Positions 38,046 through 47,113 of a stretch of 64,000 nt of DNA are shown in pieces. The stretch's first letter is position 1. Every line of letters starts with the position of its first letter. The DNA is from Rhizobium leguminosarum (GTDB lineage Bacteria; Pseudomonadota; Alphaproteobacteria; Rhizobiales; Rhizobiaceae): the NCBI RefSeq assembly GCF_001652265.1, contig NZ_LWBS01000315.1:1-64000 (forward strand), read 5' to 3'. The notes under the pieces were generated by a model. The model saw only the letters and a list, made by a program, of their open reading frames with translations, was not told where the DNA came from and made no database searches. The position numbers and the translations under genes are program-made.

Positions 38046-38981
38046 ATGGATCCTCTCTCGGAGTTCCTCAGCCTTCTCAAGCCAATAAGTACAATCTCGT
38101 CAGGCTTCGATGCCGCGGGCGACTGGTCGATCCAGTTCGGCGACCAGCAACGCCAGATCAAATGCTATGTCATCCTGTCGGGCGGGTGCTGGATGGTCGT
38201 CGAGGGCGTCACTGATGCGGTGCGTCTCGAACAGGGCGACTGCTTCGTGCTTCCGCGCGGACTGCCTTTCCGGCTTGCAAGCGACCTGACCCTGCCGTCA
38301 GTCGCTGCCTCCACGCTCTTTCCCCCCGCCCGCGCAGGCGGGATAGTCACCGTCAATGGAGGAGGTAGTTTTTCCCTCGTGGGTGCACGTTTTGCGGTCG
38401 GCGGCAACCACGCCGAGATGCTGCTGGAAATGCTGCCACCCATCGTGCACCTCAGCCAGGAGGCGGAGCGAGAGGCCCTGCGCTGGTCCATCGAACGCAT
38501 GATGCAGGAGGTCCGTTCGCATCAGCCAGGCGCTCACCTCATGGCGCAATATCTTGCGCATATGATGTTGCTGCAGGCGCTGCGCATTCATCTTGCCAAA
38601 GCTCACCAGGGCACCGGATGGTTCTTCGCCTTGTCCGACAAGCATTTGAGCAATGCAATTCGAGCCATCCACGCCGAGCCGGCTAAAAACTGGTCATTGG
38701 CCGCACTCGGTGAGATCGCAGGCATGTCGCGGTCGGTATTTGCGGAGCGTTTCAAGGCAGCCGTTGGCGAGACACCAATCGAGTATCTTTCCCGATGGCG
38801 CATGCTGCTTGCCTGCGACCGTCTCGAAAAGGGCGACGATCCGATCTCGGTGGTCGCGCCCGCGCTTGGCTACCAGTCCGAGAGCGCGTTCAGCAAGGCG
38901 TTTAAGCGGGTGATCGGGTGCTCGCCGAGACACTATCGCGGACAGGCAGAGGCTTCTTCTGAAAGCCGAGCGGTAACCTGA
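38046..38981 (+). CDS. AraC family transcriptional regulator with cupin sensor
   Basis: This 311-residue protein has an N-terminal cupin-like sensor (about 20-190, AraC_binding/Cupin_6 type, LEQGDCFVLPRGLPFRL) and the double helix-turn-helix AraC domain (about 205-300: WSLAALGEIAGMSRSVFAERFKAAVG and ALGYQSESAFSKAFKRVIGCSPRHYR). It diverges from the NmrA-SDR operon, which it probably controls. Confidence 0.93.
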   Translation: MDPLSEFLSLLKPISTISSGFDAAGDWSIQFGDQQRQIKCYVILSGGCWMVVEGVTDAVRLEQGDCFVLPRGLPFRLASDLTLPSVAASTLFPPARAGGIVTVNGGGSFSLVGARFAVGGNHAEMLLEMLPPIVHLSQEAEREALRWSIERMMQEVRSHQPGAHLMAQYLAHMMLLQALRIHLAKAHQGTGWFFALSDKHLSNAIRAIHAEPAKNWSLAALGEIAGMSRSVFAERFKAAVGETPIEYLSRWRMLLACDRLEKGDDPISVVAPALGYQSESAFSKAFKRVIGCSPRHYRGQAEASSESRAVT

Positions 38982-39340
38982 GCCGGTGGGAGCATTTGTC
39001 TTGCCTTTGTGGCGCCAATCGAACGTGGCCGCCCCTAACGGGCAGGATGATCCGCTTGCGCGTGCCTCACCTGCGTCCGAGCTCATCCGACATTGGTCCA
39101 CGAGCTTGAGATCGCAGGTGTTGCTGCTCTTCAGCGAGGGCCAACGGCGAACTTGCGATCGGCGGGCGTGATCGTGCTCGACGGCCAAATCTGGTGTCAT
39201 ACGCGCCTTGCAGAATTGCTGGAATGACCTATAGGCCACCCCAAAGCCTGGAGCGCTCACGATCCCGGACCCAGATTCGAACTTCGGCCCAAGAAACGAG
39301 GTGCCGAGGGTTCCGATCCGTTCAAGGTCGTCGTTCGCAG
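38982..39340. other. Stretch without a supported gene
   Basis: No frame on either strand has a start signal or recognisable product. It separates the AraC gene from the convergent monooxygenase operon; no clear terminator hairpin was found. Confidence 0.4.
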
Positions 39341-40645
39341 CTAGAATGAAAGCAAAGCAGGCCTGACAAGTCCGAGGTGGTCACGTAGCGTCGAACCACT
39401 GTATTCGGTGCGGAACAGACCGCGCTCCTGCAGGATCGGCACCACCAGCTGCGTGAAATCCTCCAGCCCTTGAGGGAAGAAGGGCGGCATGACGTTGAAG
39501 CCGTCGGCGGCGCGTCCGTCGAACCATTCCTGCATGCGGTCGGCGATTTCGACCGGCGTACCGAGCACAATGTGGTGGCCACGACCGGCTGCGACGCGCA
39601 GGGCCAGCTGACGAATGGTCAGGTTCTCGCGCCGGGCAAGCGCCGTCAGGAGTTCGGCGCGGCTGCGCAGCTGGTCGGAGATCGGCAGGTCCGGCAGCGG
39701 GCCATCCGCATCGTAATCGGTAAGGCTGTGGCCAATGCGTTCTTCGAGCAGCGGCATGGCGCTCTTGAGGTCCGTCCACTGGTCCAGCTCGGCGAGCTTG
39801 TCGGCCGCTTCCTTGGCCGTACGGCCGATCACCGGCAGGAAGCCAGGCATGACCGCAACATCGTCGGCCTGGCGGCCGAACTTGACGACGCGCTCCTTCA
39901 GGCTCTTGTAGAAGGCCTGCGCCTCGGCGAGGCTCTGCTGGGCGGTGAAGACTACGTCGGCGGTCCGGGCGGCGAGATCCTGGCCGGGGCCGGAGGAACC
40001 TGCCTGGATCAGGATCGGATGGCCCTGCGGCGAGCGCGGGATGTTCAGCGGTCCCTTGACCGAGAAATACTTGCCCTTGTGTTCGAGCACGTGGACTTTG
40101 CTCGGATCGGCATAGACGCCGCTCTCCTTGTCCTTGACGAAGGCATCGTCGTCCCAGCTGTCCCACAGCCCGCGCACCACATCGACGAACTCTTCCGCGA
40201 CGGCATAACGCTCATCATGCTCTGGATGCGCCTTCGAAAAATTGTTGGCGGTGCGGGCATAGGATGTTGTGACGATGTTCCAGGCGGCGCGGCCATGGCT
40301 CAGGTGGTCGATCGAGGAGAAAGCGCGGGCGATATGATAGGGCTCGCCATAGGTCGTCGATGATGTCGCCGCCAGCCCGATCTTGTCCGTCACCAGCGCC
40401 AGCGCCGATAGCAGCGTCAGCGGCTCGAAGCGAGCGATCGTCGAGGGATGTGCGTCGATGCCGCTGGTCAGGCCGTCGGCCAGGAAGACCATGTCGAACT
40501 TCGCCTTTTCAGCAATCTGCGACACGCGGCGCAAAAGGTCGAAATTCTCGCTGCCTGACTCGGCATGCAGATGCCGCCAGCCGGACACGTGATGACCGGC
40601 GCCTTGCAAAAACAGGCCTAGATGGATTTCTCTCTCGACGCTCAT
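39341..40645 (-). CDS. FMN-dependent monooxygenase, NtaA/SnaA/DszA family
   Basis: This 434-residue luciferase-like enzyme resembles nitrilotriacetate monooxygenase component A and DszA, two-component flavin monooxygenases acting on amine or sulfur compounds. It shows FDMVFLADGL, the family LSHGRAAWNIVTTSY, and GHPILIQAGSSGPGQDLAARTADVVF. A flavin reductase partner is not in the operon and would come from elsewhere. It is the last gene of an ABC importer operon, so it probably oxidises the imported compound. Confidence 0.9.
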   Translation of the reverse strand: MSVEREIHLGLFLQGAGHHVSGWRHLHAESGSENFDLLRRVSQIAEKAKFDMVFLADGLTSGIDAHPSTIARFEPLTLLSALALVTDKIGLAATSSTTYGEPYHIARAFSSIDHLSHGRAAWNIVTTSYARTANNFSKAHPEHDERYAVAEEFVDVVRGLWDSWDDDAFVKDKESGVYADPSKVHVLEHKGKYFSVKGPLNIPRSPQGHPILIQAGSSGPGQDLAARTADVVFTAQQSLAEAQAFYKSLKERVVKFGRQADDVAVMPGFLPVIGRTAKEAADKLAELDQWTDLKSAMPLLEERIGHSLTDYDADGPLPDLPISDQLRSRAELLTALARRENLTIRQLALRVAAGRGHHIVLGTPVEIADRMQEWFDGRAADGFNVMPPFFPQGLEDFTQLVVPILQERGLFRTEYSGSTLRDHLGLVRPALLSF

Positions 40646-40670
40646 GGCGAAGTCCTTCGTCGGTTGGTTT

Positions 40671-42017
40671 TCAGACGGGGTCCTGGTTGAGCAGTGCCAG
40701 CAGCCGGTTCAGATCGGCGGCGCTGCTCATCGTGCGGACAAGCGAGGGAATCTCGGCGAAGGCCGGGTTGCCGGCGGTCGCGTCGCGGAATTTTGTCGTC
40801 GGATCGGTTACGCCGGGAAGACCGTCGAAGCGGCGGGTGAGCGTACCGCCATCGCGGAGCGCAATATCGAGGATCACGAAGCGGGTCTTCGGATCGCTGG
40901 ACATGCGGGGTGCGGTCTCGTCATGGCGACGGCCGGCGCGACCGGCCAACGCCATCAGGTGCGGCTGCACCGGCCGGTCATCGAAATGGTCGAGCCGCAG
41001 GGCACCGTCGATCAGCGCTGCCGAGAACACGTATTCCGGGCTGAAGCGAGCCTCGATGCCGTTTGTCGGCTTGCTCACGACCAGCGCAGCATCGGCGCCA
41101 GGTGGATAGGTGAAGGTGATGCTTTCGATCGCGTCCACCGCAAGCCCTTCGCGATGCAGATCGATGCCGAGCCAGGCGACGGGATGGCTGGCGGTGCAGC
41201 AGGGATAGGCTTTCAGGGTCAGTCCCGGCGCCACGATCTGCCAGGGCCTACCCCAGTTCTCAGTCACGGCGGCGGGGCGCTCGGCATCGAACGCATAGGC
41301 CGAGTGGAAACCGACCGGATTGTCGAGGAAATCCGGCGCGCCACCGAAAGCGGCCGCCGCCAAGCGTGCCGACAGCAGGCCGGACCGTGCCGCCATGCCG
41401 GCATGATAGGGTTTCGCATCATAACCAAACTGCAGCCGCAGCCCGGAGGACTGGGTTGCAGCGAGGCCGAGCGCAATGGCGGCTTCCTTTGCCGAGGCCC
41501 GCGTCAGATGCGCGATCGCGGCTGCGGCGCCAATCGTGCCGAGCGTCGCCGTGGCATGAAAGCCGTTCTCGTAATGCTTAGAGCCGATCGACAGGCCGAG
41601 CCGGGCCATAGCCTCGAGTCCGACCACATAGGAGGCGACTAGCGCGTCCGCGCTAAACTCCCGCTCGGCGGCAAGCGCCAGCAGGGCCGGGACGATCACC
41701 GTGGTCGGATGGCCGCGCACGCTGGCATGCACGTCGTCATAGTCTAGAACATGACCGGCATAACCGTTAACCACGGCGGCAACCAGCGGATCGGTGCGGC
41801 GCTTGGCTCCGATCAGAATCGCTTCGCCCGGCAGATTGGCGCCAACGGCGTCGGCCAGGACGGCGGTGGTGCGATCGGTGGCGCCGGCGATCGTGCAGGC
41901 GAGGAAATCGACGATTGCCGTACGTGCCGCTTCCATTGCGGCGGCATCGGTCTTCGGGTCCGAGGCGACGATCGCGTGGGCAAAGGCGCGGGTCAGCGGT
42001 GCGGATGTCGTGGTCAT
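40671..42017 (-). CDS. MmgE/PrpD family protein
   Basis: This 448-residue protein matches the MmgE/PrpD family (2-methylcitrate dehydratase, cis-aconitate decarboxylase, iminodisuccinate epimerase). Conserved segments include VNGYAGHVLDYDDVHASVRGHPTTVIVPALLALAAE and FGYDAKPYHAGMAARSGLLSA. The family includes lyases and epimerases of carboxylates, so the substrate of this operon may be an amino- or sulfo-dicarboxylate. It lies 9 bp after the ABC ATPase gene and 25 bp before the monooxygenase. Confidence 0.9.
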   Translation of the reverse strand: MTTTSAPLTRAFAHAIVASDPKTDAAAMEAARTAIVDFLACTIAGATDRTTAVLADAVGANLPGEAILIGAKRRTDPLVAAVVNGYAGHVLDYDDVHASVRGHPTTVIVPALLALAAEREFSADALVASYVVGLEAMARLGLSIGSKHYENGFHATATLGTIGAAAAIAHLTRASAKEAAIALGLAATQSSGLRLQFGYDAKPYHAGMAARSGLLSARLAAAAFGGAPDFLDNPVGFHSAYAFDAERPAAVTENWGRPWQIVAPGLTLKAYPCCTASHPVAWLGIDLHREGLAVDAIESITFTYPPGADAALVVSKPTNGIEARFSPEYVFSAALIDGALRLDHFDDRPVQPHLMALAGRAGRRHDETAPRMSSDPKTRFVILDIALRDGGTLTRRFDGLPGVTDPTTKFRDATAGNPAFAEIPSLVRTMSSAADLNRLLALLNQDPV

Positions 42018-42026
42018 GAAAAAATC

Positions 42027-42812
42027 CTAGATGCCTTCGCCGCCGCGCACCCCGCCACGCCCGGAAAGCCCACTGACGAATTGGCGCACACGGGGATTGT
42101 CTGCGCTGTGGAAAATGTGCTCGGGCGAGCCTTGGTCGACGATGCGACCGTTCTCGGTAAAGACGACGGTGTCGCTGATCTCCTCGGCAAAGCGCATTTC
42201 ATGCGTCACAAGAATGCTGGTCATGCCGTCGCGAATGAGATCGCGGATCACCCACAGCACTTCGCCGACAGTCTCCGGGTCGAGCGCCGATGTCACCTCA
42301 TCGAACAGGACGAGTTCCGGTTTCATTGCCAGAGCCCGCGCAATCGCCACGCGCTGCTGCTGGCCACCAGACAGCTGGCCGGGGTAGGCATTTGCCTTTT
42401 CGGTAAGCCGCACCTTGTCCAGCAGTTCGCGGGCGAGCTTTTCCGCCTCGCGCCTGTCGCTGCCAAGAATGCGGGTCGGCGCCAGCACGATGTTGTCGAG
42501 CACCGTCAGATGCGGGAAAAGGTTGTATTGCTGGAACACGATGCCGACGCGCTTGCGAATTGAAATGCGCTCGGTCTCTTTGGTCAGTTGGTCAACGCGG
42601 GTGCCGCCGACGGTGATGCGGCCGCTCTGCGGCTGCACCAGCGCGTTGATGCAGCGCAGGATCGTCGACTTGCCCGAGCCGGACGGGCCGATGATGGAGA
42701 CCGCGTCACCCCTGTTGACGGTAAGGTCTATTCCCTTCAGCACTTGGGTCTGGCCGAAAGACAAACGCACGTCTTCCAGGCGGACGATCGCATTGTCGGC
42801 GGATATGTTCAT
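42027..42812 (-). CDS. Polar amino acid-type ABC transporter ATP-binding protein
   Basis: This 261-residue ATPase of the GlnQ/HisP type has Walker A GPSGSGKSTILRC, signature LSGGQQQRVAIARALA, Walker B LVLFDEVTSALDPE and the switch His in LVTHEMRFAEE. It follows the second permease by 12 bp. Confidence 0.93.
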   Translation of the reverse strand: MNISADNAIVRLEDVRLSFGQTQVLKGIDLTVNRGDAVSIIGPSGSGKSTILRCINALVQPQSGRITVGGTRVDQLTKETERISIRKRVGIVFQQYNLFPHLTVLDNIVLAPTRILGSDRREAEKLARELLDKVRLTEKANAYPGQLSGGQQQRVAIARALAMKPELVLFDEVTSALDPETVGEVLWVIRDLIRDGMTSILVTHEMRFAEEISDTVVFTENGRIVDQGSPEHIFHSADNPRVRQFVSGLSGRGGVRGGEGI

Positions 42813-42824
42813 CGTCTCAATTCC

Positions 42825-43607
42825 TCAGGCCGCGTTGAAGCGACGTTCCAGGCGTCGGGTCAGGCGGGCGATCGGGTAGCAAAGTGTGAAGAAGGCGGCC
42901 ATCACAACGATATAGGCGATGACCGTGAAATCGAGCCGGCGCACGGCAGTGCTGGCATCGGTCGCCGAATGCAGCAACTCGTGCACGCCGACCAGGGAGG
43001 CGAGCGCCGTGCCCATGGTGATCGAGGCGGCGACGTTCATCCAGGGCGGCAGCGAACGGCGCAGGCATTGCGGCAGGATGATCCAGCGCAGCGCCTGATT
43101 GCGCGAGAAACCGAGGCCCTTGGCCGCCTCCCATTGGGTGGTCGGGATGGAGAGGATCGCGCCGCGGGTGATTTCGGCGACATAGGCGCTGGCCGGAATG
43201 GCAAGCCCGATTACGGCTTTCACCCAGTCGGGAAAGGGCAGGTAGTTGCCGAACACGACGATTTCGAAGGGAAAGATATAGGTCGTAGCGAAGATCAGCA
43301 CGAGATGCGGCGCGTTGCGGAAAATCTGGACATAGGCGATGACCGGATAGCGCAACAGCCGGTAGGGCACCAGTTCGAGAATGCCGAACAGCGCGCCGAC
43401 CAGCGTGCCCAGCGCCATGGCGCAAAGGGCGATGAGGATGTTCATCCTGAAGCCGGAAGCAAGATAGGGGATCCATTCGAGCAGTTCGCGGCCGAGCGTC
43501 AGGTCGGCGAGCGACCAGACGAGGACGAGGAGCGGCAGCGCCACGAAGCCGATCTTGCGCAGGATCTTGCTGCTCCTGCGCGGTTGGAAGCGCGTGGCGA
43601 CTGTCAT
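42825..43607 (-). CDS. Amino acid-type ABC transporter permease 2
   Basis: This 260-residue permease of the HisM/GlnP type has about five helices and the coupling motif EAAKGLGFSRNQALRWIILPQ. The ATG at 43607 overlaps the stop of the first permease (ATGA); the longer open frame upstream is only a chance extension. Both permeases form the membrane channel. Confidence 0.9.
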   Translation of the reverse strand: MTVATRFQPRRSSKILRKIGFVALPLLVLVWSLADLTLGRELLEWIPYLASGFRMNILIALCAMALGTLVGALFGILELVPYRLLRYPVIAYVQIFRNAPHLVLIFATTYIFPFEIVVFGNYLPFPDWVKAVIGLAIPASAYVAEITRGAILSIPTTQWEAAKGLGFSRNQALRWIILPQCLRRSLPPWMNVAASITMGTALASLVGVHELLHSATDASTAVRRLDFTVIAYIVVMAAFFTLCYPIARLTRRLERRFNAA

Positions 43608-44350
43608 AGGCCGTACCCCGGAACGGCGAGCCTGCGCTCCACCCAGAGCCCGACACGGGCGACGACGATGTTGATGAGGCTGAAGAACAAGAGGATGACG
43701 ATCATCAGCGAGACGACGTTGTCGCGCTGCGTCCAAACCATGATCGAGGCATAGGTGATTTCGCTCACCGCGATCGCGTTGCCGACCGTGGTGAGCTTCA
43801 CGAGATTGACGAGGTTGTTGACGATTGCCGGCAGCGATGCCCGCAATGCCAGCGGCACTTCGACGTAACGCAGGATCTGCAACTGGCTGAAGCCAACGCC
43901 GCGGGCTGCCTCGACGGTCGAAGCGGGCACTGCCTCGATGCCGGCTCGGATCGCTTCGGCATGGAGGGCCGCGATATGCAGCCCGACCACCGCCACCACC
44001 CAGAAGAACGGCGACAGCGGATTGTTCTGGGCGCCGCCGACCAGATCGGACACAAAGGTATTGAGGACGAGGAAGCTGAACATCAGCTGCACCAGCGTCG
44101 GCGTGTTGCGGGTGATCTCCACGAAGGCCCGCACCGGCGCCGAAAGCCACGGCCTTCCGGACGTCAGGCAAGTAGCAAACAGCAGGCCGAAGGTCAGACT
44201 GACCGGGACGAGCAAAGCGATCAGATAGAGCGTGGTGATGAAGCCATCACGCCAGATCTGCGCCTCGTATCCCGTTGCCAGGAATTCGTAATTCAGGCCG
44301 AGCCTGTTCGTCAGGCTGACGAACAGGTCGGTCAGGTTCATGTCCTGCAT
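43604..44350 (-). CDS. Amino acid-type ABC transporter permease 1
   Basis: This 248-residue permease has about five helices and the coupling motif EAARGVGFSQLQILRYVEVPLAL. An alternative ATG three codons downstream is possible. It starts 25 bp after the binding-protein gene. Confidence 0.9.
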   Translation of the reverse strand: MQDMNLTDLFVSLTNRLGLNYEFLATGYEAQIWRDGFITTLYLIALLVPVSLTFGLLFATCLTSGRPWLSAPVRAFVEITRNTPTLVQLMFSFLVLNTFVSDLVGGAQNNPLSPFFWVVAVVGLHIAALHAEAIRAGIEAVPASTVEAARGVGFSQLQILRYVEVPLALRASLPAIVNNLVNLVKLTTVGNAIAVSEITYASIMVWTQRDNVVSLMIVILLFFSLINIVVARVGLWVERRLAVPGYGL

Positions 44351-44375
44351 GTCGTTCTACCGGTCTCTCTCCAGC

Positions 44376-45212
44376 TCACTTGCTGGCGGAGAGCACTTTG
44401 TTCTGCTGCTGCAGATATTCGGTATTGGGGAGGCGATTGGCCCTAGCGAATTCTAGGAGCTTGCCCGACGCGTGTAGCTTCTTAACGCCGGCGTCTAGGA
44501 CAGCCTGCGTGTCCTTCTCGCCCTTGCGCAACCAGATCACCGAATCCGATGGGATCAGCTCGGTGGGGAAGGGAATGGCATAGTCCTTCCATTCCTCCGG
44601 TCGGTCCTGTAGCAAAAGGCTGACTGTCGCGCCGACATGCACTGCCGCAACGCAATTGCCGCCCTGAAGAGCGAGCAGCGATTCCGGCTGGCTCGGCAAT
44701 GCCTTAACAACTGCACCAAATTCTTCCATGAGAGGCTGCGTGTAGTTGGAGCCCTGCGACACGCAGACCGGCTTGCCCTTGAGATCCGCCCAGTCCTTCA
44801 GGCCGCTGTCCTTGCGCACCACAGCCGCGCCACCGCTGCGGTCATAGGGCGTCGGCACGTAGTCGAGCACCTTGGCTCGCTCTTCGGTGTACTGCATGTT
44901 GGCGATCAGGATATCGACCTTGCCTTGCTGCAGGAACTGCACGCGGTTCGGCGGCGTCACAGTCACCGTCTCGAGTTTGACGCCGAGGTCCTCGGCCAGC
45001 GCCTGGGCAATGTCGAGATTGAAGCCCTTCTGCGCCCGCGTCTTCGGGTCAATAAAGCCGAAGGGCGCGCCGGACAGAATCACGCCGACGGTCAACTTAC
45101 CGCGTCCCTTGATGCGGTCCAGCGTGGCATCCGCGCACGCCTGCGTCGACGTCAGTGCGCAGATTGAAAGAGCAAGTCCGAAGAATAGCTGGGTGAGTTT
45201 GGTAGACGACAT
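44376..45212 (-). CDS. ABC transporter substrate-binding protein, family 3 (HisJ/GlnH type)
   Basis: This 278-residue periplasmic protein has a signal peptide (residues 1-27: LTQLFFGLALSICALTSTQACA) and the family-3 start DRIKGRGKLTVGVILSGAPFGFID, then FNLDIAQALAEDLGVKLE. It leads the six-gene minus-strand operon SBP-permease-permease-ATPase-MmgE/PrpD-monooxygenase. The ligand is unknown; the catabolic genes suggest a carboxylate or organosulfur compound. Confidence 0.92.
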   Translation of the reverse strand: MSSTKLTQLFFGLALSICALTSTQACADATLDRIKGRGKLTVGVILSGAPFGFIDPKTRAQKGFNLDIAQALAEDLGVKLETVTVTPPNRVQFLQQGKVDILIANMQYTEERAKVLDYVPTPYDRSGGAAVVRKDSGLKDWADLKGKPVCVSQGSNYTQPLMEEFGAVVKALPSQPESLLALQGGNCVAAVHVGATVSLLLQDRPEEWKDYAIPFPTELIPSDSVIWLRKGEKDTQAVLDAGVKKLHASGKLLEFARANRLPNTEYLQQQNKVLSASK

Positions 45213-45401
45213 TCCGTGCTCCTTTGTTCGACCAAGAACCTATTGGAGCCTCAAAGTTGCCACGAGCAATCACATCCTCTCTTCCAGGTGACACCGAAAC
45301 GGTTATCCTGTAATAGGCTAATTCCATAGAAAATATGCCGCGGCAGGTTGCCGTTGCGATATCCTATTTCAGCTGATCAATCCGCGACATGATTTGCTAG
45401 G

Positions 45402-45485
45402 CTATGCCCGGGGCGCGCCGCGCACGACCAGCTTTCCGAATTTTTTCCCTTCCAGAAAGCCAAGGAAAGGCTTTCGCAGTCCCTG
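45402..45485 (-). pseudogene. 3' remnant of an MDR-type NADP-dependent oxidoreductase
   Basis: On the minus strand the last residues before a TAG at 45402-45404 read LRKPFLGFLEGKKFGKLVV then RGAPRA. F-L-x-G-K-x-F-G-K-L-V-V is the typical C-terminus of zinc-independent medium-chain dehydrogenase/quinone reductases. A stop lies upstream in frame and nothing else of the gene is visible. Confidence 0.4.
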
Positions 45486-45874
45486 CTACAGCTGGTATGC
45501 CCTTCCTATTTTGGGGGCTTATGCCCAACGACCCCAAGAGCTATCACTGGGAGAATGCGCGATTGTAGACCTTGCTCGCCAAGTTGGCTGAAATCGTACC
45601 CTACCAACAAGGTTGATCTGTCGATCGTGCCGTATTTTGAAGGTGGCAAATCGGCGGCGGGGCATGGCAATCCGGAGAAGGTTCCGCGCGACCATGTGCA
45701 GAAATCTACCGCCATCCTGACGCCGATCACCAATCAAACGGCTCACTACTTTCGACCGCTTCCGGTTCTGAGGGCTCCTTTAGCCCGCCTCTGAGGGGTC
45801 CTACGCTTCGCGCGCATGGCCGACCTAAGGCCTCGTGCCTTATCGATGGGCCGGCAGGAGCCTATAGGTTTTCA

Positions 45875-46030
45875 TCGAAGCGATGCACATCCTCCCGCAG
45901 AGCTTCGAATTGAGACGGCCCACTCTTCCTCCCAACGGGCGTCTGTCGGAACAGCGGCACTCCTCCTCCCAGCCGTTGTTCGGTTCTTTTCGGAAAGCCT
46001 GCCGCACCCTCCTCCCGCGGCAGGCTTTTT
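45875..46030 (+). ncRNA. Probable small RNA with four anti-Shine-Dalgarno hairpin loops (cuckoo/alpha-r14-like)
   Basis: Four hairpins follow each other, each with CCTCCC in its loop. HP1: TCGAAGC (45875-45881) with GCTTCGA (45902-45908), plus inner TGC/GCA. HP2: AGACGGCCC (45913-45921) with GGGCGTCT (45937-45944), one bulged G. HP3: GAACAGCGGC (45949-45958) with GCCGTTGTTC (45972-45981), loop with CCTCCTCCC. HP4: AAAGCCTGCCGC (45994-46005) with GCGGCAGGCTTT (46017-46028), loop with CCTCCTCCC, followed by TT. Unpaired CCUCCUCCC loops matching the ribosome-binding complement are known from the cuckoo RNAs of alphaproteobacteria; the usual form has two hairpins, so four looks like a doubled version. 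No protein frame explains this regularity. It lies in a 960-bp gap between divergent operon ends. The 5' end is not determined. Confidence 0.8.
45994..46030 (+). terminator. Rho-independent terminator of the small RNA
   Basis: A perfect 12-bp stem, AAAGCCTGCCGC with GCGGCAGGCTTT, 11-nt loop, and a run of five T across the stem end. It doubles as the fourth CCTCCC-loop hairpin of the sRNA. Confidence 0.85.
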
Positions 46031-46171
46031 CGTTCTCAGACCCGGCTGCATCAAAGTCCCAGAACGAGCTGCGGTTCTTGCCCGCTCTCTTCGATGATCA
46101 GCGACGAAGGGGTGATCCTCGTCACACGATCTTCGTACAAGACGTCCGTCCATCGGCCCGCCCACTCAGTT

Positions 46172-46921
46172 TCAGATATTGCTTATACCGCCGTCCACGA
46201 GCATGTCGGAGCCGGTCATGAACGAACTCTCGTCAGACGCCAGGAAGACCGCTGCTGCGGCTTGTTCTTCGGGATGCCCTAGCCGCAGCATAGGAACGTA
46301 CGATGCATAGGCCTTTTGCAGAGCTGCGAGCTCTTCAGGTGTGTTTACCTGACCTTCCATGATCGCCGTCGGGATTGGGCCAGGACTCAATAGATTCGCG
46401 CGGATACCGCTATCCCTGAATTCCGCCGCCCAGGTGCGAACAAAGGAGCGCAATGCTGCTTTGGCGCCGGCATACGCTGAGTGGTTTGCGAGGCCCATGT
46501 AGTGGATTGCCGAGGCCACGAGGATGATCGAACCACCGCCTTCCATCAGAGGCAGCATCTTCTGCGTGAGGAAAAGCGGCCCTTTGGCCATCAGGTCGAA
46601 TGTCCGATCGTAATGTTCTTCCGTGATTTCGCGCAGGGGCACCTGTTCCGTGAAGCCAGCGTTCGCCACGATGACGTCCGCCTTGCCCTTCACGTTGCGG
46701 ACGGCATCAACAACACGGTCAAGATCCTCGAGCCTGGATGCGTCCGCCTGGATGGCCGTCACGTTGGATCCGATGAGCTTCACTGCTTCGTCAAGCGCGT
46801 CCTGCCTCCGGCCGAAAATAAAGACGTACGCACCCTCTTTCACAAACCGCTCGGCAATTGCGAGGCCGATGCCACTCGTACCCCCACTGATAACTGCAAC
46901 CTTGCCTTCTAATCTCGACAT
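46172..46921 (-). CDS. SDR family oxidoreductase
   Basis: This 249-residue classical SDR has SGGTSGIGLAIAERFVKEG (residues 12-30), NAGFTEQ, a catalytic-position Ser in VASAIHYMG, Tyr/Lys in YAGAKAALRSF and the end ASDESSFMTGSDMLVDGG. It is close to the SDRs at 34327 and 53385. It follows the frameshifted SDR at 47114 on the same strand, and a LysR gene lies further upstream. Confidence 0.9.
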   Translation of the reverse strand: MSRLEGKVAVISGGTSGIGLAIAERFVKEGAYVFIFGRRQDALDEAVKLIGSNVTAIQADASRLEDLDRVVDAVRNVKGKADVIVANAGFTEQVPLREITEEHYDRTFDLMAKGPLFLTQKMLPLMEGGGSIILVASAIHYMGLANHSAYAGAKAALRSFVRTWAAEFRDSGIRANLLSPGPIPTAIMEGQVNTPEELAALQKAYASYVPMLRLGHPEEQAAAAVFLASDESSFMTGSDMLVDGGISNI

Positions 46922-47113
46922 GACATTTCTTCCAATGTTTGCCCAGGCGCGCCTGGGGATGAGTTGAGTTTTTTACTCTTCCGAATGCCGTGAAAGACGC
47001 GCGCTTGCCCGCGTCGTCTTCGATGTGACCGCGTGATACCGGGAAGAGATGCGTTGGGCATTGCGCTTGAAGAGGCAGCCAAACAAGGCGCCTCGCGGCT
47101 GTCGCCACTGCGG

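Noticed and set aside
43608..44171. Long upstream extension of the second permease frame
   Set aside because: The extension overlaps the first permease entirely and the peptide there is non-membrane and Arg-rich; the real start is the ATGA overlap at 43607.
45555..45794. Short frames of about 75-80 codons on both strands before the small RNA
   Set aside because: None has start signals or a family match; an insertion-sequence remnant was considered but no transposase motif or terminal repeat is visible.
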